A stretch of DNA of 64,000 bases from Lachnospiraceae bacterium (GCA_029008875.1 JAQXJP010000027.1:1-64000); one strand, 5' to 3'; counted from the first letter of the stretch, positions 7,212-17,017 are shown. The notes: generated by a model from the sequence alone, not told the origin. Numbers and translations: made by a program.

Positions 7212-10200
7212 ATGAGCTATGACTATTCAGAAAATATATTAGTGCAAGAAAGCACAGGGCATCTGCTTGCTGATGAACTTGGATGGCAGGTAGAACTTGC
7301 TTATAATCAGGAAGTTCTTGGCGCAAACGGAACATTTGGAAGAAGTTCCTACAAGGACATTCTTTTAGTTCGTTATTTTCAGAAAGCTCTTCGTACGCTC
7401 AATCCGTGGATTACAGATGCTCAGGTTATAGAAGCTCAGAATACCTTTGAGAAGCATCTTTCATCCGCATCTCTGATGCAGATCAATGAAGAAAAGTATG
7501 CATATATTCGTGATGGAATTCCGGTTACTGAGAAGAAGCCAAACGGTCAGACTGAAGAAAAGCGTGCAATGATTATTGATTTCCAGCATCCGGATGATAT
7601 GGAGAGAAATCATTTCCTGGCTGTGAAAGAAATGAAAATTCATGGTGATCTTTATCGCCGCAGAACAGATATTGTAGGTTTTGTAAATGGCATTCCGCTT
7701 CTCTTTGTAGAACTAAAGAAGAATTCTGTGGATGTTCAGAATGCATATACAGACAATTACACCGATTACCTGGATACCATTCCGCAACTGTTTTATTACA
7801 ATGCATTTCTAATGTTGTCCAATGGTGTAGAAGCCAAGGTTGGTACACTGGGCAGTAAGTATGAATTCTTCCATGAGTGGAAAAGACTTTCCGAGCAGGA
7901 GCAGGGAAGTGTAGCTCTGGAAACCATGCTTCGTGGTATTTGTAAGAAAGAGAACTTTCTGGAGCTGTTAGAAAACTTTATCTTATATGATCATTCCGGT
8001 GGTAAAACCGTCAAAATCCTTGCCCGAAACCACCAGTATCTTGGAGTTAATGAAGCAGTCAAGGCTTATGAGGCGCGTAAACTCAATAATGGAAAGCTTG
8101 GCGTGTTTTGGCATACCCAGGGCTCCGGTAAAAGTTATTCTATGGTTTTTTTGTCGCAGAAGATTCGTAGGAAGTTTGCCGGATCTCCGACCATTGTTGT
8201 ACTTACAGACCGTGAAGAACTGAATTCCCAGATTTCAGATACGTTTGAAAACTGCGGATTATTGGGAAAAACAAAGGCATCCAAGTACATAGCGACTAGC
8301 GGTGAAGATCTAATCAGCAAATTGAAGGGGAATCCAAGTTTTATCTTTACTTTGATACAGAAGTTCAATAAGAAGGTGGATGAGCCGATTATACCTGACC
8401 ACGACATCATTATTATGTCTGATGAAGCTCATAGAAGCCAGTATGGTATTTTTGCTGACAATATGGTTGGATTATTGCCGACTGCTTCAAGGATAGGTTT
8501 TACCGGCACACCGCTTCTGTCAAATGACAATATTACAGAGCGTACCTTCGGTGGATATATCTCCATATATGACTTCAAGCGTGCAGTAGAAGATAAAGCA
8601 ACAGTACCGCTTTATTATGAAAATCGAGGAGAGAAGATTCTGGATATCCATAATCCGGATATTACAGATAAGATTCTTGATGCCATCGAAGCTGCAGATC
8701 TCGATCCGGAACAGGAAGAGAAGCTTGAGCATGAATTCGAAAAGGAAATACATTTGCTGACTGCAGAACCGAGACTTAAGTCTGTAGCCAGAGATTTTGT
8801 GTCGCATTACTCTGATCTGTGGACCGGCGGTAAAGCGATGTTCGTATGCCTGAATAAGGTCACTTGTGTGCGTATGTATAATTTTGTACAGGAATATTGG
8901 CAGGAAGATATCAAAGCCTTAGAAAAGCAGATACAGACCGCATCACAGCAGGAAGTTCAGGAACTGGAGAGAAAACTTAAGTGGATGAAGGAAACAGAGA
9001 TGGCTGTTGTTATATCTCAGGAGCAGAACGAGATTCAAACCTTCAAAAAATGGAATCTGGATATCAAGCCCCATCGTGAGAAGATGGAAAAGCGTGAACT
9101 GGATAAGGAGTTTAAAGAAAGCGAAAATCCGCTGAGAATAGTATTCGTATGTGCGATGTGGCTTACCGGTTTTGATGTGAAGTGTTTGTCATGTCTGTAT
9201 CTGGACAAGCCGCTCAAGGCACATACTCTTATGCAGACCATTGCTCGTGCAAACCGTGTAGCTGAGGGTAAGAGCAACGGACTGATTATTGATTACATCG
9301 GTATCGTTAAAGCTCTACGTAAAGCATTAGCTGATTATACCGCTAATGTAGGTGGTGGAAGTACCGACCCGACAATCGATAAGGGTGAGCTGATCGAAAG
9401 AGTTCTTGAAACAATAGCGGCCGCAGCAGAGTTCCTCAATTCCAAAGGTTTTGATTTGGATGATCTGGTATATGCAAAGGATTTTGCAAAGCTTTCCCTG
9501 CTGCAGACGGCAGCTAATGCTGTATCAGAATCCAGAGAAACAAAGAAGCAGTTCATGACATATGGCAACGAACTTAACCGTATGATGAAGTACCTCGACC
9601 GTGATGACATTTCCAGGGCTGACCGTGAGAGAAAAGACGCTGTCATTGCTATCTTCGATGAACTGAAGAAAAAGAGGAAGCATATTGATAACACAGACTT
9701 GATGGTGCAGATCAATGGAATTCTTGGAGATTACATAATGATCGAAAGAACACCGGATGATCATGAAATTGATAAGCGTTTCGATATCAGCAAGATTGAC
9801 TTTGATCTGTTGCGAAGAGAGTTTTCCAAGATTAAAAAGAAGAATCTTGCATTCATGGATCTGGATGAACTGATCCAGGTAAGGCTTGATGCCATGCTCA
9901 AGGAGAATCCTCATAGAGTGGATTACTACGTAAGATATCAGCAGATCATCGAAGAATATAATTTTGAGCAGGACAGAGCCAATATCGAGAAAACATTTAT
10001 GGAACTGATGGATCTTGCAAATTCCATGAATGAAGAAGAACAGCGATATGTTCGTGAGGGCTTCAGCAGCGATGAAGAGCTTTCCATGTATGACCTACTC
10101 TTTGATGAAAATTTATCCAAGGAGGATATCAGGAAAATCAAGAAGATTGCTGTAGACTTGTTGGATAAAATCAAGGCAAAAATCGCAGAACTGGATCATT

Positions 10201-10355
10201 GGACAGACAAGCAAGAGACCAAGGCGGAGGTCGATAACCTGATCGGCAAGATTTTGTGGGAAGAGCTGCCGGAGAGCTATTCTGATCAGAGAATCTTTGA
10301 ATATCGTAAGCTGATTTTTGAGTATGTCTATACGAGATATAAGCAGGTGGCGTAA
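7212..10355 (+). CDS. hsdR: Type I restriction endonuclease / translocase subunit
   Basis: 1047 residues. The N-terminal PD-(D/E)xK nuclease is visible as D153 in DIVGFVNG and ELKK near 169-172. The superfamily 2 translocase follows with Walker A GSGKS near 304 and a DEAH box near 403, plus FTGTPLL, and the later helicase motifs TGFDVKCLS and QTIARANRVA. A C-terminal helical region binds the methyltransferase core. GGGAGGG lies upstream of ATG 7212. Motifs are all present, so the system should restrict unmodified DNA. Confidence 0.95.
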   Translation: MSYDYSENILVQESTGHLLADELGWQVELAYNQEVLGANGTFGRSSYKDILLVRYFQKALRTLNPWITDAQVIEAQNTFEKHLSSASLMQINEEKYAYIRDGIPVTEKKPNGQTEEKRAMIIDFQHPDDMERNHFLAVKEMKIHGDLYRRRTDIVGFVNGIPLLFVELKKNSVDVQNAYTDNYTDYLDTIPQLFYYNAFLMLSNGVEAKVGTLGSKYEFFHEWKRLSEQEQGSVALETMLRGICKKENFLELLENFILYDHSGGKTVKILARNHQYLGVNEAVKAYEARKLNNGKLGVFWHTQGSGKSYSMVFLSQKIRRKFAGSPTIVVLTDREELNSQISDTFENCGLLGKTKASKYIATSGEDLISKLKGNPSFIFTLIQKFNKKVDEPIIPDHDIIIMSDEAHRSQYGIFADNMVGLLPTASRIGFTGTPLLSNDNITERTFGGYISIYDFKRAVEDKATVPLYYENRGEKILDIHNPDITDKILDAIEAADLDPEQEEKLEHEFEKEIHLLTAEPRLKSVARDFVSHYSDLWTGGKAMFVCLNKVTCVRMYNFVQEYWQEDIKALEKQIQTASQQEVQELERKLKWMKETEMAVVISQEQNEIQTFKKWNLDIKPHREKMEKRELDKEFKESENPLRIVFVCAMWLTGFDVKCLSCLYLDKPLKAHTLMQTIARANRVAEGKSNGLIIDYIGIVKALRKALADYTANVGGGSTDPTIDKGELIERVLETIAAAAEFLNSKGFDLDDLVYAKDFAKLSLLQTAANAVSESRETKKQFMTYGNELNRMMKYLDRDDISRADRERKDAVIAIFDELKKKRKHIDNTDLMVQINGILGDYIMIERTPDDHEIDKRFDISKIDFDLLRREFSKIKKKNLAFMDLDELIQVRLDAMLKENPHRVDYYVRYQQIIEEYNFEQDRANIEKTFMELMDLANSMNEEEQRYVREGFSSDEELSMYDLLFDENLSKEDIRKIKKIAVDLLDKIKAKIAELDHWTDKQETKAEVDNLIGKILWEELPESYSDQRIFEYRKLIFEYVYTRYKQVA

Positions 10356-10394
10356 ACAAAAAATTATTGCAGAAACAAGCTGGGGAGAGGCAGA

Positions 10395-12305
10395 ATGTAT
10401 TTAAAGGAAGTATATATAAAGAATTTTAGAAGTATAAAAGAATGCAAGGTTTCATTAGATGATTTTACGGTTTTTATTGGGGAAAATAACGCGGGAAAAA
10501 CTACGATTTTGGATGCAATAAGAATTGGTTTAAATAAGGCAATCAACAGACATTCTTTTGATGAATATGATTTTCATATGAACGAGAATGTAAATTCGCC
10601 CAAAGAATCTGATGGAATTAAGATCATTTATCATTTTGAGGAGAAGGATGAAGGCGAATGGGACGGTTATATTTCTGATACATTTATGGACGTCATTCAA
10701 TATCTAAAAGAAAGTCCTAATAAGGCATCTGTGCTAATTGAAGTTAATGCAATTTTTAATGATGTAACAGGCGATATAGAAACAAAGACTATTTTTCTGA
10801 ATCAAAATTATGAAGAGATAACAGGAAAATCTCAAAATATTGTTGGTAAATTTTTGCAGTTAACACCTGTATTCTATCTTCAAGCATTGAGGGATATCAA
10901 AGATACATTTAGTCCAAAATCTCCCTTGTGGGGAAGATTTATGAAAAAAGTATCGATTTCAAAAGAAGACTTGGAAGAATTACAGAATCAAATATCTGGC
11001 TTGAATAATGACATTATTACAAAAGATGAGAATCTAAAAGAGTTGGTCAATGAGTTGAATAAAATTCAAAATGTAATGGATTTTCAAGGAGAAGATATTG
11101 TTTCTATTGATGCGGTTCCACTAAAGACTTGGGATTTATTATCTAAGGCTCAGGTTGTAATAAATAATGGAAGTACGAGCTATAACTTCCCAATTGATAA
11201 ACATGGACAGGGAACTCAAAGTGTTGCAGCAATCTTATTATTTAAGGCTTATGTAAAAATACTTCTAAACGAAATGAGTAGAGAAGAAGCAGAAGCTATA
11301 TTGACATTAGAAGAACCAGAAGCACATTTACACCCTCAGGCGGTTAGGTCACTTCATAAGTCAATAGATGCAATTGAATGTCAAAGGATTATTACAACGC
11401 ATTCCCCATATTTTATTCAGAATATGGATTTGAAGAACCTGAGGTATGTACGGAAGGAAAATGGAGAAACAAAAATTGCTAAAATTTTTGACCGATATGT
11501 TTTCTCTGTAAGTGATATTCCTGAGGGACTAATTCGTTTGAGCTCACGATTTTCGAATGTTATTGAGGTTGATGGTAATCTAAATATAGTTACGATAAAA
11601 GATCCAATCAATAGATGTTTGGAAGGGGCTATTAGAGGTTGTTGCCATCCATCCGATGAGACTATAGACGCTGTAATTGATAATGCCTATAGGATATTCA
11701 ATATGGCTGAAATATGTAATTTAAATACTTATGTTCAACGTAGTCGAGGAGAAATATTGTTTGCTAGAAAATGGCTACTATATGAGGGGCAGTCAGAGGA
11801 TGTTATATTGCCATACTTTGCAAAAATATTAGGTAAGGATTTTGACGCAAGTGGTGTGAGTGGGATTATTTATAGGAGTAATGGCTCGGCTGGACCATTT
11901 GCAAAGTTGGCAAAAGTTCTTTCAATTCCTTGGGTTATGTTAGCGGATAATGATGAGCAGGGGAGACAGACTATTGGTGAAGTACGAAATTGCGGATATT
12001 CTGAGGATGTTATTAGTTCACAGGTTCTATTAAACAGTACAACTGATTTTGAAAATGAATTAGCTACTTCGAATCGTATTTTTACTGATTATGAAAGCAT
12101 TGTTGCTGAGGAAATTACTCAAGATATTATAGAGTTAAAGAATTCTGGGGATGTCGACGAGTACAAAAAGGAAATTGTGAAACTTGTTCAAAAAGGAAAA
12201 GTTGTAAATGCATACAAATTGTTGGATTTGTGGAGTGGTAATGCGTTAAGTGCAGATGACATACCAGAAGTTTACGTAAATGCTATATTGGGGGTATGTG
12301 AGTGA
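10395..12305 (+). CDS. gajA: OLD-family ATP-dependent nuclease, GajA-like (Gabija)
   Basis: 636 residues. The N-terminal ABC-type ATPase has Walker A GENNAGKTT at 29-37, Walker B LTLEEPEAHLHP near 306 and the switch THSPYF near 335. The C-terminal TOPRIM nuclease has its glutamate in LLYEGQSED near 464 and DxD in LADNDEQG near 518-520. Class 2 OLD proteins paired with a UvrD-like helicase make up the Gabija anti-phage system, in which the OLD subunit nicks DNA when nucleotide levels fall. The next gene is that helicase, overlapping by one base. It is 40 bp downstream of hsdR and may share its transcript. Confidence 0.85.
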   Translation: MYLKEVYIKNFRSIKECKVSLDDFTVFIGENNAGKTTILDAIRIGLNKAINRHSFDEYDFHMNENVNSPKESDGIKIIYHFEEKDEGEWDGYISDTFMDVIQYLKESPNKASVLIEVNAIFNDVTGDIETKTIFLNQNYEEITGKSQNIVGKFLQLTPVFYLQALRDIKDTFSPKSPLWGRFMKKVSISKEDLEELQNQISGLNNDIITKDENLKELVNELNKIQNVMDFQGEDIVSIDAVPLKTWDLLSKAQVVINNGSTSYNFPIDKHGQGTQSVAAILLFKAYVKILLNEMSREEAEAILTLEEPEAHLHPQAVRSLHKSIDAIECQRIITTHSPYFIQNMDLKNLRYVRKENGETKIAKIFDRYVFSVSDIPEGLIRLSSRFSNVIEVDGNLNIVTIKDPINRCLEGAIRGCCHPSDETIDAVIDNAYRIFNMAEICNLNTYVQRSRGEILFARKWLLYEGQSEDVILPYFAKILGKDFDASGVSGIIYRSNGSAGPFAKLAKVLSIPWVMLADNDEQGRQTIGEVRNCGYSEDVISSQVLLNSTTDFENELATSNRIFTDYESIVAEEITQDIIELKNSGDVDEYKKEIVKLVQKGKVVNAYKLLDLWSGNALSADDIPEVYVNAILGVCE

Positions 12306-14209
12306 TGGCAGAGAAGAAATATACAGAGTCTCAAAAAATGGCCATTGAGTGGAATGATGGACCAGTAATAGTCTTGGCAGGACCTGGATCAGGAAAAACT
12401 GCTGTGTTGACAGAGAGAATAAAGAGAATTTTATTGAACAGTCAGGATCAGAGTTTTAGAGTGTTGGCATTAACTTTTACAAATAAAGCAGCTGCAGAAA
12501 TGAGTGAAAGAATACTAGATGGAAATCAAGAGAATGACCATCGTTTATTTATAGGAACCTTTCATTCATTTTGCTCAGAAGTACTTCGAAATCATGGTAC
12601 TTATGTCGGTATAAATTCGAATTTTGAAATATACAGTTCGGATGATGACATAAATGATATTATTTCTGATCTTCAGTTGAAATATAATGAGGAGAACGGA
12701 GATACTATACCCGATAATATTAATGTTGGAAAAGCAATAAAGTATTTTGAAAAACATTTATGTATCAGCGATGGAGATTTAGATGTAGTGATGCCCAAAA
12801 CAGCATATGCCCGCGAATATAAATGGTTTTATCATAAATATATAGAGTATATGTTGGCTAACAATGTGTTAGATTTTGATATGTTAATACTTATGACATT
12901 TCGGCTGTTTAAGGAAAATCCTGGTATCGCTAAAATATATGCTAGAACATATAAATATATCAATATCGATGAATTTCAAGATACAAACTATGGTCAATAC
13001 ATGCTTATAAAATGCATGTGTGGGACTAAAAATAATAATTTATTTATCGTTGCAGATGATGATCAGGTTATTTATGGATGGAACGGAGCAAGCCATAAAA
13101 GAATCACAGAGTTTAGGGAAGATTATAATGCTGAATTGATTCAGCTCAACCAAAATTTCAGATGTCCTAAGGAAGTTATATTGGCAGCAAATAAGTTGAT
13201 AGCACATAATTCTTCTAGAACTGTGTCAAAAAAACCATTGGAATCAATGAAAGTACTTCCGGAAGAAAACCATGTTTTTATGAACTCCTTTGACGATTAT
13301 ATAGAGGAAATGTCATTCGTTGCTGGGTTAACTAAAAAGATCCATGAAGAAAATCCTGACGATTCAATCTGCGTTATTGCAAGAAATAACAGACTTTTAG
13401 AAACGGCATTTGAAGAAGCAGAAAAAGTTGGCGTCGAGTGTGAAAAGTCTAAACGTAAGACAGACTTCGAAACACCTTACGTACTCTTACTTTATTTATT
13501 GCTCAAATTAGCAAATCATAGGAATGATATTAAGGTATTAAAGCAGATAATTGCTATTTTTGAACAAGCTTTATTAATATCTATTAATTTGGAAGAAGTG
13601 CTTACTAATGCCGAATTGTCCAATCAGGATTATATGAGTGCTTTATCCGAAGAGATAAAAGGCAAACTTGGTGATGATAATTTTGAGAAGAGATTTGAAT
13701 TAGAGTTATCGGAAGGAAAGAATTTCATTTCATTCATTCAGAAAGCATTTGATTGGTCAGAAAATAGAATTGATCAAATAGAGGATGAGTCTCATAAGGA
13801 GCAAGCGAAGCAAGAATTTTTGATTGAAAAAAAGATATGGACTGATTTTGAGAGACATCTTAGCTATAATTATGATCTAGATGAAATAACCGTAGCAACG
13901 TATATGCAGGAATTTGCAATGATTTCAAAAGAATCAGAGCCAGCAAAAGATGCGGTTCAGTTTTTAACTATTCATGCCTCAAAGGGAAAAGAATTTGATC
14001 ATGTTATTTTGATAGGAATGGTGAATGATGAACTGCCATCATTTCAAAGTATGAAAAAAGGGATTGATAGTGTTGAAATGGAGGAAGAACGTAGAAATTG
14101 CTTTGTAGCAATTACAAGAACTCAGAAAAAATTGTACTTAACATATTCTGCTAAATATTATGGATGGAGAAAGAATCCTTCCTTGTTTTTAAATGAAATG
14201 TTCTCTTAA
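12305..14209 (+). CDS. gajB: UvrD/PcrA-like helicase, GajB-like (Gabija)
   Basis: 634 residues of superfamily 1A helicase: Walker A GPGSGKT at 26-32, LTFTNKAAAEM, DEFQDT near 222, the ADDDQVIYGWNGA motif, QLNQNFRCP, and near the end FLTIHASKGKEFDHVILIGM with AITRTQKKLYLTYS. ATG 12305 overlaps the gajA stop (TGATG); a GTG three bases earlier is possible. It is longer than the ~500-residue GajB I recall from Bacillus, nearer a full UvrD with 1B/2B insertions. In Gabija this subunit senses DNA ends and activates the nuclease. Both genes are AT-rich compared with the core to the right. Confidence 0.85.
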   Translation: MAEKKYTESQKMAIEWNDGPVIVLAGPGSGKTAVLTERIKRILLNSQDQSFRVLALTFTNKAAAEMSERILDGNQENDHRLFIGTFHSFCSEVLRNHGTYVGINSNFEIYSSDDDINDIISDLQLKYNEENGDTIPDNINVGKAIKYFEKHLCISDGDLDVVMPKTAYAREYKWFYHKYIEYMLANNVLDFDMLILMTFRLFKENPGIAKIYARTYKYINIDEFQDTNYGQYMLIKCMCGTKNNNLFIVADDDQVIYGWNGASHKRITEFREDYNAELIQLNQNFRCPKEVILAANKLIAHNSSRTVSKKPLESMKVLPEENHVFMNSFDDYIEEMSFVAGLTKKIHEENPDDSICVIARNNRLLETAFEEAEKVGVECEKSKRKTDFETPYVLLLYLLLKLANHRNDIKVLKQIIAIFEQALLISINLEEVLTNAELSNQDYMSALSEEIKGKLGDDNFEKRFELELSEGKNFISFIQKAFDWSENRIDQIEDESHKEQAKQEFLIEKKIWTDFERHLSYNYDLDEITVATYMQEFAMISKESEPAKDAVQFLTIHASKGKEFDHVILIGMVNDELPSFQSMKKGIDSVEMEEERRNCFVAITRTQKKLYLTYSAKYYGWRKNPSLFLNEMFS

Positions 14210-14238
14210 ATAATAATTGTTTTATCCCTTAGGCACTA

Positions 14239-14287
14239 AAGGCGCACTTCTATACCTACCTATAGGCAGGTATGGGGTGCGCCTTTT
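14239..14287 (+). terminator. Strong terminator closing the defence operon
   Basis: AAGGCGCAC (14239-14247) pairs with GTGCGCCTT (14277-14285); an inner TACCT/AGGTA helix extends it. T-rich tail follows. It lies 38 bp before the IS66 inverted repeat. Confidence 0.85.
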
Positions 14288-14324
14288 CTCATGCGAAAAG
14301 GAGTTGCGGGAATTCTCCCGGACG

Positions 14325-14348
14325 GTAAACGCTCCATCATGAGTACCT
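14325..14348 (+). repeat. IS66 terminal inverted repeat, tnpC side
   Basis: Begins GTAAACGCTCCATCATGAG. Reverse complement of 17119-17142 with one mismatch at the sixth base. Confidence 0.9.
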
Positions 14349-14366
14349 TGACAAATGCAAGGCCAC

Positions 14367-15308
14367 TTACGTGGCCTGCGGTTCTGGCTTCACCGGCTTG
14401 CGAATTCTATCCGGCAGCTTTGGTGACCATGGAAGCAGATCGTCCAGAAATGACCGGTCGGTTTGGTCCAGATATTTGGGAAGCTCAGTGAGCAGATATT
14501 CAAAGTATTCGTATGGTTTCAGATTATTCGCCTTGGCTGTTTCTGCAATGCTGTAGATGATAGCGGAACTCTCGGCACCGCGGATGGTGTCTATGACTTC
14601 CCAGTTCTTCTTGCCAATGCAGAAACCACGGATTGCCCGCTCACTGGCATTGTTGTCGATTGGGACCTCACCATCTTCAAGAAATACGCGTAGGTATTTT
14701 TCTTGATTCAGTGCATAACCAAAGGCATCATGCAGCTTGCCGGACTGCGGTACTTCGTGCTGGTGCTGTTTGAGGTACACAAATAAAGCATCAACCAGTG
14801 GCTTTATGATAGCCTGGCGCTGCGCAAGTCGGTCCTTCGGGGATAACTCTTTCAGTTTTCCCTCTTCCCGGTAGATAGCTTGGATCTGCTTCATGACCAT
14901 ATAGGATACGGTTCCTTTTCGTTGTTTTGTCGGAACTATGGCCTGCGCTTCGTCAAAGCGGCGCCGGCAGTGAACCCAGCATCCGGCTATGGTGAGATCT
15001 TCCAGCTCATTCTCAACGGTATGATACACCTGATAACCATCCGTTACACAAATGCCGGAATAATCCTTCAGGAAGACCCTCGGATGGGATGCATTACGTG
15101 TTTTCTGATACTCATACAGAACGATCTGTTCATCCTGATATAAATATCCGGATCGGTATACCCACATGTAGCTCTTGCTTCCGGCAGGTCTGCCATCCCG
15201 GTTTACCAGCACCGGTGTTTCATCCGCCTGGATGACATGGTACCTGTACAGCTTCTGATGGAGATAGTCATACATGATACCGAGATATTCCTCACTCAGA
15301 CGTATCAT
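14367..15308 (-). CDS. tnpC: IS66 transposase TnpC, C-terminal catalytic part (frameshifted)
   Basis: 313 residues from ATG 15308. Carries the catalytic domain of IS66 transposases: IQADETPVLVNRDGRPAGSKSYMWV, TDGYQVYH, AGCWVHCRRRFDEA and, near the end, NNASERAIRGFCIGKKNW with its glutamate, consistent with the DDE triad. It is the continuation of the N-terminal fragment at 15308-16015; intact family members read RQxMANW followed by this sequence in one frame. Loss of one G turns TGGATG into TGATG, which gives an overlapping stop and start. Reinitiation could still make two polypeptides, but a dead transposase is the simpler reading. Confidence 0.85.
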   Translation of the reverse strand: MIRLSEEYLGIMYDYLHQKLYRYHVIQADETPVLVNRDGRPAGSKSYMWVYRSGYLYQDEQIVLYEYQKTRNASHPRVFLKDYSGICVTDGYQVYHTVENELEDLTIAGCWVHCRRRFDEAQAIVPTKQRKGTVSYMVMKQIQAIYREEGKLKELSPKDRLAQRQAIIKPLVDALFVYLKQHQHEVPQSGKLHDAFGYALNQEKYLRVFLEDGEVPIDNNASERAIRGFCIGKKNWEVIDTIRGAESSAIIYSIAETAKANNLKPYEYFEYLLTELPKYLDQTDRSFLDDLLPWSPKLPDRIRKPVKPEPQAT

Positions 15309-16015
15309 CAGTTTGCCATGTTCTGGCGGGTGATTGCAAGGCCATACCGTTCGAATTCTTTTTCAAGACGGTATAACGGAACTGCATTTACATACTTTCC
15401 GTTCATGATGGCTGCACCCAGAGACGGAGATACCGGACTGCTGTGGAGCAGACTCTTTGGATGTTTGGCCTTGACCATGTGGCCATCGGTTTTACTTGCA
15501 TATACGCCGATATGATGTTCCTCGACTTCAACTTTTGCCGGAACAAACTTATACCACTTTGAGATCGCATCAGGAAGCTGTTTCCATCCGTTTTCACCAA
15601 ACTCCGCGGTCAGTTCTTCCTCGGTCATGTAGTGGTAAAACGGATGCGTCGGAAGACCTGCCATGTCACGTTCTTTCTTTCCGGAATGTTTAGAGCCTTT
15701 GTTTTTAGGAAGCTCAAGATCTTCCGGCTCGGGGGCGTCCATGTCACAGACAGCTTCTGCTTCGTTGAAGAATACGATGTTTCCATCGACTTCCTGAAAG
15801 CAGATCTGCTCTGCGTCAGCCATCTTCTCCGAAGACCGCCCAAACCGGTTACGGTTGGCAAGGACAAGCTGTTCCATGATGAGCTGCATCTTCTCATTCA
15901 GCGCATGTACCTCGTCAGTCAGCGTACTGACCTGTTCCTGCGACTGTAGGAGCATCTGGATAAGGATCGACTTGTCGATCGTATGAAGTTGTTCTTCTGT
16001 ATATTTAACTGCCAT
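15308..16015 (-). CDS. tnpC: IS66 transposase TnpC, N-terminal part (frameshifted)
   Basis: 235 residues from ATG 16015, preceded by AAAGGAGC and an extended -10 TGCTATAAT about 28-36 nt upstream. It contains the N-terminal leucine-rich coiled coil (about 15-55) and the conserved RNRFGRSSEK, then the region that in many IS66 proteins is a zinc finger. Here the cysteines are absent, as in a Clostridia subgroup that keeps VEVEEHHIGVYA. It ends ITRQNMAN at the frameshift stop, just where the family expects tryptophan. Confidence 0.85.
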   Translation of the reverse strand: MAVKYTEEQLHTIDKSILIQMLLQSQEQVSTLTDEVHALNEKMQLIMEQLVLANRNRFGRSSEKMADAEQICFQEVDGNIVFFNEAEAVCDMDAPEPEDLELPKNKGSKHSGKKERDMAGLPTHPFYHYMTEEELTAEFGENGWKQLPDAISKWYKFVPAKVEVEEHHIGVYASKTDGHMVKAKHPKSLLHSSPVSPSLGAAIMNGKYVNAVPLYRLEKEFERYGLAITRQNMAN

Positions 16016-16102
16016 AATTCCGAGCTCCTTTTCTGGGCTCTATTATAGCATACACAGCGTATTTACGCGAATTACCGCGTCCGCCTGTTCCGTCATTTTG
16101 AC

Positions 16103-16225
16103 GGTGGATAACAGTTCCAAAGAATCAGATAATTCCTGATTTCTTGGAATTGTTATCCACAATCATCGGTATCCATGACCTGTGGGAGAAGCGTTATTCC
16201 CCGTCAGCCGATCACTTGTGGATAA
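16103..16225. promoter_or_regulatory. DnaA-box-bearing hairpin between tnpC and tnpB
   Basis: GTGGATAACA (16104-16113) and TGTTATCCAC (16151-16160) form a 10-bp inverted repeat, continued by a G-T pair and TTCCAA/TTGGAA. A perfect DnaA box TTATCCACA lies at 16153-16161, a second perfect one on the minus strand at 16217-16225, and a one-mismatch box at 16103-16111. The rest of the 284-bp gap 16016-16299 holds the tnpC promoter and no gene. Confidence 0.5.
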
Positions 16226-16299
16226 ACAGTACAAATTCGGTTCTCCGGCAGAGACCGCATGTGTTTTGAAAGCAAAAATTTCTACGAAATGCACAATGA

Positions 16300-16662
16300 T
16301 TACATTGCCCTTGACGGATCGGCCAGTTCACGGATTGGATGCCTGGCGATCACTTCCAGTCCCTGCATCAGCATCTGGTATTGGTCGGGCGTAATCTCGA
16401 CAGCTTCATCTGCTGACCTTGGCCAGTGAAAAGAACCGTTTTCAAGGCGTTTGTACATCAGGAGAAAACCATCACCTTCCCACAGGAGGGCTTTAATCCG
16501 GTCACAGCGTCTGCCGCAGAATAAAAAGAGCGTATTTCTGTCATACGGATCCAGTTCGAATTGAAAGCGGATGATTGCAGCCAGACCCTCAATCCCGCGA
16601 CGAAGATCCGTGTACCCTGTTGACAGATAAATTCGCTTAAATCCGGTTCCATCATTCAGCAT
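16300..16662 (-). CDS. tnpB: IS66 accessory protein TnpB
   Basis: 120 residues with the family pattern IYLSTGYTDLRRGIEGLAAII, then NTLFLFCGRRCDRIKALLWEGDGFLLMYKRLE and a terminal WP...EI motif. TnpB is required for IS66 transposition but has no known catalytic domain. Its start overlaps the end of tnpA by 11 bases, indicating translational coupling. Length is normal and no damage is seen. Confidence 0.9.
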   Translation of the reverse strand: MLNDGTGFKRIYLSTGYTDLRRGIEGLAAIIRFQFELDPYDRNTLFLFCGRRCDRIKALLWEGDGFLLMYKRLENGSFHWPRSADEAVEITPDQYQMLMQGLEVIARHPIRELADPSRAM

Positions 16663-17017
16663 AGGCCGCCACTCCTATCAGCGTTTTCAAAAACTCCGGG
16701 GTAGCACTGGAAAGGATTTCTAACGTCATACCGTTTTTGCACTTGAGGATCGCGCATGGCTGTACACTGGTAGATACAGGCTTAGGTTCTTGGGCAACAG
16801 GCAATTCAACAAATGCGGGCTGCACGTTCTGATATTCCATGATACAGGCCTCCCTGACACGACGCAGGCGATAGTAATAGTTGGCTGTTGTAATGCCATT
16901 CAATTCACACCATTCGGCAACCTGCATATCAGCCGGGCGGTTCTGACAGTCGTGGATCTGCTTGGCCCACTGCTGGAGTCGGCACTGGGATGCGATTAAA
17001 CTTGTTTGAGATTTCAT
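16652..17017 (-). CDS. tnpA: IS66 accessory protein TnpA
   Basis: 121 residues from the start MKSQTSLIA; AGGAGG lies 9 nt upstream of this ATG, so an earlier in-frame ATG at 17041 is not used. The N-terminal half is a helix-turn-helix (QVAEWCELNGITTANYYYRLRRVRE), typical of IS66 Orf1, and probably binds the element ends. It is the first gene of the element operon. Confidence 0.85.
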   Translation of the reverse strand: MKSQTSLIASQCRLQQWAKQIHDCQNRPADMQVAEWCELNGITTANYYYRLRRVREACIMEYQNVQPAFVELPVAQEPKPVSTSVQPCAILKCKNGMTLEILSSATPEFLKTLIGVAAYAE

